64,000 nt of DNA, from positions 169,649,363-169,713,362 of the forward strand of contig CM077116.1 in assembly GCA_039619475.1 (NCBI GenBank), in the 5' to 3' direction. Under the pieces are notes generated by a model. It was not told the DNA's origin and ran no database searches. It saw only the letters and a list, made by a program, of their open reading frames with translations. Position 1 is the first letter of the stretch. Each line of letters begins with the position of its first letter. Below are positions 13,347 to 22,756 of this stretch, in pieces. The DNA comes from Icerya purchasi (lineage: Eukaryota; Arthropoda; Insecta; Hemiptera; Monophlebidae). The position numbers were made by a program, and so were the translations under genes.

Positions 13347-13350
13347 TTTT

Positions 13351-14100
13351 TAAAACGGAAGCGGAAAGAGAGTGTGCTGTTGCCGCTGCATACCTCCATT
13401 TTCTTTTCTTCTCACTGATTATTAGGATGATACACACTCGTGGAAAAATTCGAAAATAAAAAAGAGAAAACAAAATATATAGTTTTTTTTTTTTTTTTTA
13501 TAAAGGAAAATCTACCAAATTAAAGGTTTACTCTAAAAATTTAATAAAAATGTACTAAAAATTAGAAAAAAAATTAATAAAAATGTACTAAAAATTAGAA
13601 AAAAAAATTAATGTTTTACGGTAAATTTACAATCGATACTAAATTCAAGTGGAAACGATAATTAAAAATCGTATTAAATATATTTCCGATGTTTCCAATA
13701 CCCGGGGCTTGTAGAAAACGAGTGATTTTCTATTATCATACCCATTTAGTATGGTTTTCAGTTACTGTTGCAGCTTAGACTCCAAAAAGTTAACGTTGCT
13801 TAACAAATTATCATAGTACCCCCCCCCCCCCCCCCCCATGTATATATTACTTTAAAATATATTATTTTTTATCAAATAATTTTTTTTTTACTTTTTAGCG
13901 CGTCTTTATTAAATATGCAGAGTAAATCTTGACGTCGGATTTTTTTATGAAAAAATATTTTATAATTTTTAGTGTAAATATTTTTGTGCGATAATTCGGA
14001 TAAACCAACCAAACATGCGATTCTTTTTATACTGTATAAAGAGTTGAGTAGTGATTAAAGAGTGTACAGAGTGTTCGAATTCCGATAGTAATCAGCTTGT
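13351..14100 (+). repeat. Diverged dispersed repeat, copy 1, with poly-C tract
   Basis: From about 13500, landmarks recur in the same order at 62559-63100: TTTAATAAAAATGTACTAAA, an AATTAAAAATCGTATTAAA block, GTTTCCAATACCCGG, TATTATTTTTTATCAAATAA, CTTTTTAGCGCG...TTTATTA and a GTCGGATTTTT block. There is an internal duplication of about 40 bp at 13535-13605. A run of 19 C lies at 13819-13837. No coding potential. It is likely a non-autonomous or non-coding part of a transposon family. Confidence 0.55.
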
Positions 14101-14857
14101 TTGATAGTTTTCGATTCATTATGTCTACTTGAATTTACGTTTTTACAAAGCAAATAATATTCATGAATTTGAAGTCCCTCGCATTCATTGCCGTTTTAAT
14201 TTTAAAATTTTGAGTGGTCATATTTCCCCCATAATATGACAATTTTTTGTTGTGTTTTTTTTTGGCCAGTTATATTAAACGAAGAAAATCTATGACTAAA
14301 AGGAGATTCCCTTTTTAATTTTATAACTGCTCAATCCATCGATCTAATGCTGGGTAATGGACTCGCCTGGCAATCCTCCACCCCCCAAAAAAAAACCAGC
14401 ACTCATCGATATTGATAAATATTGGGATCACCTTTTAACTGATTTATATATTTTAATAAACAAAGAATTATTCGAATCGCTTCATCATAAGTTATAGGCA
14501 GTAATGTAAAAATCTCCGTCAGTGATAAGTTTATCATCGAATACGTTTCATTTATTCGAATCAATATTATCAGAGTGGTGCAATTATAATTGATGATATT
14601 TTAATTATTTAAAGTCAATTGCGTTTATTGTATTACTAATAAAGAGATTTCTCTGAAGAGGCCTCCTTTTTTCTCGTTATTTGATGACTGCTCAGTCTGT
14701 GTTCACCGACAGTCATCGATACTCGTACGGAACTATCTCACTGGCCAGCACACTTTCAAGTGAATAAAGAAACGTAAAAATCGGACCGCGTAGATAAATG
14801 CTCGAACAAAAAATAAAAAAAAAACTGAAGCCAATGAAAAGAAAAGCTTACCACCGT
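14101..14857. other. AT-rich sequence, no gene seen
   Basis: No supported frame. Contains a C-then-A run at about 14378-14395 and ordinary AT-rich sequence up to the point where homology to LINE A begins (CAGTTTTTAAAAGCATATAT, from about 14858). Confidence 0.4.
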
Positions 14858-15900
14858 CATACTCAGTTTTTAAAAGCATATATAGCGAATGAAAATTAAA
14901 AGTATGGGAGAGGGAAAAATATAGCCCTAAGAGCGAATGGATGAGTCAAAAAATAATAAATTTTATGAAAATTAGAGATCAGTACTTTAAACTTAGTAAA
15001 GGGAATAGAACCAATATTCGATATAATAACCTATTTGGGAAATATCGAAATATAGTTACAACAGAAATATGCTAAACAGAAGTATTATCAAATAATAAAA
15101 GCAAATAACGATTGTAAAAAAGTATGGAATATAATCAATAATATTAAGTAAAAAAAAAGTAAAACAACAATTGATGATTTCGTTATAAAACATTTCGAAA
15201 ATATTGCAATAGTAACTGAACAATTTAGTGAATACACTTTATACGTTCAGTTGAACAACATAGAGAAACAAATGCCACTCTCAATTACTGAATATTAACT
15301 CCCTTCTTTTTTTATTCCTCCATCCGAGCAAATAAATCCCAAATAGAATCAATAACTGATAATCTAAAAGTTCATAAGATACCTGGACGGGACGAAATTA
15401 AGATTAAAAAGATATTAAATAAAACCGAAATATATTTATTCCGATGTTGACGTACATGGTAAACTATTCTATAAAGGAAGATAACACTACTGTTGGGCTG
15501 AAAAGAGGCATTGTCAGACCGATATATAAAAAAGGACTGCAAAATCAATTTGAAAATTATCATCCAATAACAATTTGGGCATTAAAAATAATCAACTAAA
15601 GTGGTTTAAAATTACATAAAAAATAAGAAAAGTATAGTAAAAATCGTAGGGAATAAAAAAGTGATGGAAAAACTATTCAATACGGAGCAGGGCACCGTAT
15701 TGGTTCATATTCTCTTCTCAATTTACACTAACTCGTTACATAAGCATATTAAAAATACGAAGGTATATGTGTTTGCCGATGATATTGCCTTACTTGGAGC
15801 ATAAAGATTTAGAAATGACGGAAAAATTATTACAAGAGAATATAGATAATTTTAGTAAATGAGCACGTGATAGGAGGTTATGTATAAATATAAATAAATC

Positions 15901-15927
15901 TATATATATATATATATATATATATAT
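15901..15927. repeat. TA dinucleotide repeat
   Basis: About thirteen TA units inside LINE A copy 2. It replaces about 160 bp that copy 1 retains, so it marks a deletion or expansion junction. Confidence 0.9.
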
Positions 15928-16492
15928 TGATAAATCTTTGAACTGGAAAAAAACACACTCAAAGTTTAAATTCGAAAATAAGACAGTCAATTCCAACTTT
16001 ATATAAAATATGAAACAGGATCTAGTATATCGTACACTACGTATCAGTAATTACATGGAATTCAAAAATATTATGTGAAGCTAAGAAAACGGAAATAAAC
16101 AAGTAAAATGCAGAAAAGGTATTTGGAACTTATACTTCCCTATTAGAAATAAATCGACTTTAGACCCAATTATATGTGAAAGGAAAACAACGAAATGTCC
16201 CCTAAGAGATGTACTATTTCTATTATAGATTACTAGAATTTAATGTGTCAATAATATAAAATTAACATCCGGGCAAAAAATTCGGTTAACAAGAAATCAA
16301 AGTAATACATATTACAACTATCCTCAAGGCAGAAATATACGAATTGATAACACTAATGATTCAGTTTTAATCAAAGTGATTAGTACAATCCCTAATCATA
16401 TATTAAACGGAAAGAAAAAATTGGTCCGTGAAAAAGGAATTAGGGAAATGGCTGAAAAAATGGCGTAAAGAGTAAAACCAAAGATACGTCTC

Positions 16493-17421
16493 TTCTTCTT
16501 CTTCTTCTTTGATTAGCGTGCCGTGTACTGCCGCCTAGGCCAGAGGCACGGATAAGGTAAGAGTTAAATGGAGTAGAATACGTTAGTGGTCTTGAGAAAA
16601 CTTAGGAGACGTTCAATTTTGTCTTGATGGTCAGACAGGATTTCGGAAAGGTTGGACGACTGGAAAATTTGTGCTCGGTATGAATTATAGGTGATGCAGC
16701 TAACGAGTAAATGTTAGATTGTGACAGGAGAATTGCAATTGGAACACAGTGGGATAGGTTGCCTGGACAGAAGGTGACTATGAGTGATTTTGGACTAGGC
16801 GGAGTTTCGTGACAACGATTTCATTCCTTCGATTGCTAGATAATGAGGTTTCCCATAGTCGAATAGTATCTCGAATTGAACGCAGCTTGTTCGTGTTTGG
16901 GATGTTGGTCCACTGTTTTTTGGCCATGTTTGAAGTGATTTTTGCACTATATAAGCCTTCAGATCCATTGGCGGAATTTCGATGTTCGGTACCGGAAAGA
17001 ATAATAAGCCTTCTTTTGCCGCAGTATCCGCGTATGAATTCCCCTGGATCTCAACGTGTGATGGGGTCCATGCGAACGAAACACGGATACTTGTACTACA
17101 AAGCGTGCGAATAATTTCCTTGGCTATTGGGTGTTGGTGAGGAGAGTTGTATTTTTGAATTGATGTGATCGCGTTTAATGAGTCTGTACATAGGTGTATG
17201 AGATGTGAGGAGTGAGGATCGGAAATTATTACATTTTCTAGTGCAAGTTTTATAGCAAATAGTTCTGCCGAAAGAATAGTGAATAGTGCCGGAAGAGAGT
17301 AACAGAGAATAACTTTTTTTGTCGGATGCTATTCCACAACCTGTTCCTTGAGGTGTTTTGGAGCCGTCAGTAAAAACTATTTTGCAACTACCATATTTTC
17401 TGATCATGCATAGATATGCGG
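16493..17421 (-). mobile_element. Nested LINE fragment with RNase H, 929 bp
   Basis: Inserted in LINE A copy 2 between duplicated GATACGTCTC (16483-16492 and 17422-17431); alignment with copy 1 resumes at GAATCT. On the - strand it carries an RNase H domain, then a C-terminal segment, and ends in an AAG repeat (CTT repeat on +, 16493-16510). This is a 5'-truncated copy of an I/R1-like LINE, dead because of stops. Confidence 0.88.
16560..17407 (-). pseudogene. LINE RNase H and C-terminal fragment
   Basis: Begins CKIVFTDGSKTPQGTGCGIA, the RNase H first strand with catalytic Asp (DGSK). After a frame change come FTAELFAIKLALENV (catalytic Glu), LCTDSLNAI (second Asp) and FAWTPSHVEIQGNSYADTAA (final catalytic Asp region). 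A Cys-rich end, PLCSNCNSPVTIxHLL, is the LINE C-terminal zinc-like motif. Stops occur within it. Confidence 0.85.
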
Positions 17422-17819
17422 GATACGTCTCGAATCTTTCTATTTTATAATTTTCTTTTATTGTTCTATTTTTTTAAAGTTATTTATTTTCGTCCTTTCT
17501 TGTTTTCTTTCTTTGTCATTTTTCTTTCAAATAAGATCAGATTTTTGATTCGAAGATATAAAGCTACTCTCATGTGTATACAGATGAGTATTTAAGGCGT
17601 GTGTATGTATTTGCATGTGTGTACTACGCTATAATTAATATAATTTTAAGTTGACTAATATTATGATGTATAGAATAAGCAAAGAATAGTTGTAATTTTG
17701 TATTTTAAATAAACGTTAATAAAAGTTTCGGGCACTCACACAACGGGCATACTTGTGCCCTATGAGACCAACAACTTATTTAATAAAAAAAAAAAAAAAA
17801 TAAAAAGAAAAAAAAAGCT

Positions 17820-18290
17820 ATTTCGTTTTATCTCTTTCTGCGGTATACTGTTTTATCAAAGGCGCTGTTAGCTCCAATAAGTCACTGGTTCCCCGTTCCT
17901 TGCCAAGGGTTCATTTTTTTTTTCTGTAGTCGTTCCACTGTTGTTTCCTTAATTAGACTTAGGATTAATCATTCTCTACCCCTCTTTTCGCGTTTTCGAT
18001 TTGCACTGTCGCCGTTTTCTTGTTGCTCTCTTCATGATACCGATCCTCTTTGTATATGTGATTTGAATCACACTTTTTTGGAATGTTCTGCTTTCCTTAA
18101 CGAGCGCTCTCTCTTGTATGTCTAAACTATTCGCTTTGGTCCTAATCTCCCTACAACGTATATCTTTTCCATCCTACTTTCTTCTATTGTTCTCTCTATT
18201 TTGTGTGTTTCATTTCTGGCTATTTAGTTTTCCAATTTAACTTGGTCATGTTGTTGGGTCAGGGCCGCCGGCACGCCCAGGGAAAAAGAA
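17820..18290 (-). pseudogene. Possible LINE N-terminal remnant
   Basis: The - strand reading opens with a VPAALTQQHDQVKLEN segment, then charged sequence rich in Arg, Lys and Glu with several stops. A similar opening ([13 protein letters not shown]) is found on - near 45.4 kb. The shared opening suggests a common repeat, probably the charged N-terminal part of a LINE ORF. No catalytic motif. Confidence 0.35.
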
Positions 18291-20244
18291 ATATTCTATT
18301 TCAACGAATTAAAAAATAATAATTCGAGTGTTTCATAGGCCGTGTTAACTTTTTTCTTTTTTAGGGGGAGGAGCAGTTTTTTGAAATAGATTTGGAGAAG
18401 AGCGGAATTTTCCGATATCGGTTTGATGAAGAACAGAGTTTAGTTGTGACGGACGAGCATATTTGAATATGTTTTTCGCAGTCTTAACTATCAGCTTGTT
18501 ATTCAATCAGTTTGAGTAACGAGAAAACACTACATTAAATAAAACCGAGAGGGAGCACTGCTTTCGGAGAACGCAAACATTCCCAGTTGTAGCGTAAGAA
18601 GCAATATGGCGGTGTGGCAGGTCTTTACATTCTTGGCGATAGCATACTGGGTGAAAGTGTAACGGAGATGACAAACCTTTTTATGGGGAAGTGATAAGAC
18701 ATTTGCGTTCGATTCTACGAAAGAATTTCCCGATGAAAAAATATGCTAAAATAAAAATGACAAATATATAAATAAGAATAGAAGCGATTAACATAAATAC
18801 GTTTATCTTTTAATAATAAAAGTACAACAAATAAAATATAACAAAGAACATGAATGAACACGTATTTAAACATAAAATACCGAAAAGTAAATTTTTCACA
18901 GCCTCGAATTGTGGAAAAATTAAAAAGATAATATACGCGTTATTGACTCGCTGAAAAGAATTGATTTTTTCTTAATAAGCATTTTCTTTAAAAACATACG
19001 GTTAAAATTCGAAAAATAATGCACGCCCCGTTTCTTACGTAGTAATCAATTTTCTCAGAACATAAAATATTATTTGATAATTATAGCACTTATGCATCTA
19101 TTGTTCTATAGCGCGCGTTTTTTTTGTTTTTTTTTTTCGAATTTACTAATAAAATTTCCGATTTTTTCGATAATTTTTGTAAAATTGAATACATTTTACA
19201 ATTTAATTTGTCTAATATCTAAAAATACTTCATGTATATAAGTGTATATAAGTAATATTTCATGAAATAAAACCCTTTTTATATATTTATTAGGGCTTGT
19301 TACATATAATTATAGTGATAATTATTTACATTTTTTAATTTGCTGCGGGCTTGTGTTCCGCTTGAGAAAAATATCGCTGTTTTTCCAACTACGCCACGAA
19401 AAGAAATAAAAAAAAAAATAAAATGAAAATCTAAATTTTTGAAAAATAGCATTTTCTCCCCATTTAGATACGAAAGTTTGATACATTTTGCTTTAAAACT
19501 GACAATATTAAAATAATTACAAATAAATGTTTAAAACTTTCACAATGAACATTATTTAGAATTTTTCAGTTGGAAAATGGTAAATCCGGCCCCACGAATT
19601 TTTTTTGTCCGCAAATACGGTCTTCTATTGAATAATAAACAGTACTAAAAGTTACTTATCGGACGGAATTTTTTCTATTAAATAAGCGACAAATAAAATT
19701 TATAAACTTAAAATATAGAAACTATCGGATGCTCTACTGCAGATGTATATTTTTTTGGTTTGATAAAATCGTTGGTTAGACTTTGGGATTATTTTCGATA
19801 TCGGTATTTTTGTTTTCTTTAGTTTTTTAGGAAAATGCGTATTAACGTCAACGTCATTTATGAAAAAAAAAAAAAAAAACGATATAAAAAACCGTTACAA
19901 AATACATAACTAAAGTTGATATACATAGTTACGCAAATTAATTTTTTTTTTTCTGCCGAGGAATAACGCAATCAATTGAAATTTACTCTTCTACGGGTGT
20001 TATAGAAGAAATATGGAAGAAGAACTATCATCTGAGGCTCTGAGGAATGTCCTCATGGGTAAGTCCTAAGGTTTTTTATGTGCGTATAGTCACGCACACA
20101 TATGTATATATATACATCAGTAACAATCCACAGCTTCAGAAATTATTCTTTTTTTTTTTTTTTTTTTACTTAGAATTTGTAACATTATAGTAAATATTTT
20201 TTTTAACCTTTGTTTTATCTCTTTTTTCCCCACTTCAAAAATTC
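18291..20244. other. AT-rich sequence without supported gene
   Basis: No motif-bearing frame and no element ends recognised. Contains homopolymer A/T tracts (about 19110-19140, 19863-19879, 19942-19953, 20150-20168). Confidence 0.4.
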
Positions 20245-20306
20245 ACATGGACCGTTTGATTCACATCAAAAATCCGCATGGACCGTTTGAGTTACATCAA
20301 AAAACA
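20245..20306 (+). repeat. Two-unit tandem repeat of about 31 bp
   Basis: The unit contains CATGGACCGTTTGA followed by an ACATCAAAAA block, and occurs twice back to back with few differences (CACATGG.. then CGCATGG..). Non-coding as far as can be seen. Confidence 0.8.
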
Positions 20307-21818
20307 AAAACTGAATGAATTAAAATGTTTCTCTGTAATCATTTATGAAAACCGGAACTTAAACCTTTTTTTCCCTTTTTTGAGAGTGAAAGCAGCATCT
20401 TTATACTGTTTCCACTTTTGCAAGAATTTTATGTTTGCAGCAGCACCGTCAAGTACGCCAATTTACCGTTTACATTTACAGATCTAACGGCTATCCGCGG
20501 TATTAATAAATAGATTACCGGTTGCATAGTATTACTTTAAACAAAAATCTCTTTGCTAGACGTGATTGTTCGCGTACATGAACATTAATATCTGCAAAAT
20601 CGATACTCTTATTTAGTTAGCAGCCTCCTTTTTAATTGTATTCGTATTTATTGCGAATAACTTTATACAATATTTATAAATTCGATCCTTTGAGTTTCCC
20701 TTTGGGACAATTAATAAGGCCTCATCAGGTAACAGTTCTTCTGCAATACTTACAGAAGATCGAATTTCAATTAACCGCGTCATTTTTTTTAAAAATTAAT
20801 TCGTTGTTTGCACGGCAATTTTGATTACAACTTTAGCTACATAGTTCATAACGTTTTTTTTTTTTAATATTACTTCCGCTACAAAAACGACGTTTTTGTT
20901 AACAAATACTTGTATCACCAAAATTAAAGTTCCAATTGGAAAATACTGCCGGAGTAATATATTTGAGGTTTGTACCATTGCTTTGTATAATCATTAATCG
21001 ATCTCTATTCTTACTTATTTATTATTATTAGCATTCAGTGAATTCAGACAGGTGCGTAAACTTAGTATACGCGGTATAATTAAAAATATGCGAGGTTCAC
21101 AACCATCGTTGCAGCTTTTTTTTTTTTTTTTTTTCGGTAAATTTTTATTTCCACCGAAAACAATTTCAAAGTCTAACCAACGTCATATTCAAAATCTAAC
21201 TAATTGATTGGCCAGATTTCGCTTTCCTGCGATCAGGTGTATACGAAAATAACAAATATAAAATTATAAAATAACAAAAATGGTAATTTTCAATCGTCAT
21301 TTAAAATTATTGAGCTAACGTAATTATATGGTAATCATCACACACGATAAATAGAATATTAACACGAGTTAAATACGTAAAAATTCATTAACCTACATAA
21401 AAATACAATAATGTAAAGTTAAAATAGTACAATAATAATAATAATAATATATATATGTATAAAAAAAAAAGGAATGAAAATTTAAGGAACGTTATAAGTA
21501 ATACTTTTACGGGAGCGGTTTAAACGATCAAAAGACCGCTACCGACGTTCGACTTTCGCAAATAAATAAGAAATTTGCATAATTGAATTTTATTACTAAT
21601 AATTTAGTAGAAGGGTTTTGACGTGTCGATGAAAAATTTTATTATCATTATATTTAAGCGTAATTTTTTTTTTTTTTTTTTTGTACTTTATTTTCATTAA
21701 ACTGTTGTCGTAAGTAAAATCCGTATAACCTACGAGATAGGTATGTAACTATACTATACCAAATTCATTACAAATCGTTTTACAATTTTCCACAACAACG
21801 GTTTGGTTGCGTGCAAAC
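20307..21818. other. AT-rich sequence without supported gene
   Basis: Small open frames (20278-20487, 20636-20824, 20796-20978) have no recognisable domains. T tracts at about 21117-21134 and 21664-21682 and an AAT repeat at about 21431-21447. It lies downstream of the metalloprotease stop codon. Confidence 0.4.
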
Positions 21819-21831
21819 ATTTAGTATTCAA
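21819..21831 (+). repeat. 13-bp direct repeat flanking hairpin element, left
   Basis: ATTTAGTATTCAA, identical to 22067-22079. Interpreted as a target-site duplication around 21832-22066. Confidence 0.75.
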
Positions 21832-22066
21832 TAAAGAATCTTTCAACCTCCTGTTTGTTAATTAGTAAAATATAGTAATTTATTACAAATACAAATATAA
21901 TAAACCGGATTTAAGAATAAAATGAAGGCTTACTTTGAAACGTTTTCGGGTATAACCCATCATCAACTATTGATGGGTTATACCCGAAAACGTTTCTAAG
22001 TAAGCCTTCATTTTATTCTTAAATCCGGTTTATTATATTTGTATTTGTAATAAATTACTATATTTT
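21832..22066. mobile_element. Inserted hairpin element with 97-bp arms
   Basis: A 235-bp segment between 13-bp direct repeats. The arms 21866-21962 and 21971-22067 are complementary at 96 of 97 positions with no gaps (mismatch 21936/21997) around an 8-base loop. Read on -, the left arm starts TTGATGATGGG..CCCGAAAACG. This resembles the CTGATGA...GAAA core of hammerhead ribozymes found in the terminal repeats of Penelope-like retroelements and retrozymes, with a substituted first base and an extra A. A head-to-head pair of such termini is one explanation; a foldback transposon is another. A transcript through it would form a long double-stranded RNA. Confidence 0.8.
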
Positions 22067-22576
22067 ATTTAGTATTCAAATAAGCACAGATGTGTTTTGT
22101 CAGTAATTTCACAAGTTCCGATAAATTTGAATAATTATTATAAAGACAGTTTACGAGATGATAATGGTCGTTTGTATTTTTCTTCTTAAGGCTAATACAG
22201 TTACGTTTAAACATCGGTTATATTTTACGTTGTAATCAATAAAAAGATCGGATTGGCATTACTGAACTTTTCGATGTTTCTTATAAATGATTTTTTGAAC
22301 TTTGATAAACAATTAGGCTATTACGCAATGTATTTACCACATGGAGGAGAACTGCAAACGTGAGATAACGGGAAACAGTTATCGATAATTAACAGCGCGG
22401 TAACTTCTAGTATACCATTATTAAAGCAGAAAACGCTGTAAAAATTATTAACCTTGAAAATTCTTGAAAATGAGGTCGACAAATAGAAATATGCAAATTT
22501 GTTAACCAATTAACACATTAAAGGAAGCCGTTTTAAGTACTTTACACGTTTAAGTAAATTCCGAAAGGAATTTCGA
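22067..22576. other. Probable 3' UTR and flank of metalloprotease gene
   Basis: Lies just downstream of the stop codon on the - strand. No clear polyadenylation signal was identified. An open frame at 22321-22509 (-) has no recognisable motif. AT-rich. Confidence 0.35.
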
Positions 22577-22756
22577 TCAACTGGCAGTGAAGAAATAAAA
22601 GCGACGGAACGATATTATGGTGGAAACGATGAACGGCCAAATTAAAGCTCTTACGGCAGTCGATGATGAACACGACAAATGGTCAACGGGATATGCGACA
22701 GCAGCTGATATATTCGTCGCGGGTTTGCACCATTCTCCAATTTCGTCAAATTCGTT
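22577..22756 (-). CDS. Metalloprotease exon 11 (last coding)
   Basis: Acceptor CGCAG at 22757-22761; begins [12 protein letters not shown] and ends RRFYFFTAS then TGA (22577-22579). It contains [12 protein letters not shown] followed by hydrophobic [13 protein letters not shown]. The Ser-rich plus hydrophobic end resembles the mammalian homologue's C-terminus, a candidate GPI or membrane anchor. The exon is too small and too diverged for frame evidence alone. Phase 0 continuity with exon 10 and the Cys-Ser pattern support it. Confidence 0.8.
   Translation of the reverse strand, partial: NEFDEIGEWCKPATNISAAVAYPVDHLSCSSSTAVRALIWPFIVSTIISFRRFYFFTAS

Larger units (their letters stand above)
11081..13350 (-). 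mobile_element. Decayed EN-RT LINE with AAG-repeat tail
   Basis: Read on the - strand, endonuclease (13346-13040), a linker (12926-12576), RT (12380-11540) and C-terminus (11540-11116) follow in the right order. They end in a (AAG)n simple repeat that appears on + as CTT repeats at about 11080-11102. Every domain is cut by stops and shifts. The C-terminal HIMRGSKYEILRIILKEKLPGKRT block is typical of a LINE group abundant in insects whose copies carry microsatellite tails rather than poly-A. Clade is not assigned. Confidence 0.8.
14858..17816 (+). mobile_element. LINE family A, copy 2 (5' truncated, rearranged)
   Basis: Homology to copy 1 starts at its position about 4828 and runs to the shared 3' UTR and A-rich tail (17785-17816). 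Differences are an internal deletion of about 255 bp (junction near 15575, removing RT motif A), replacement of the segment before the thumb by a TA repeat (15901-15927), many stops, and a nested insertion at 16493-17421. The 1061-bp LTR-like insertion of copy 1 is absent here. RT motif C survives as VYVFADDIA at about 15763-15790. Confidence 0.9.
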
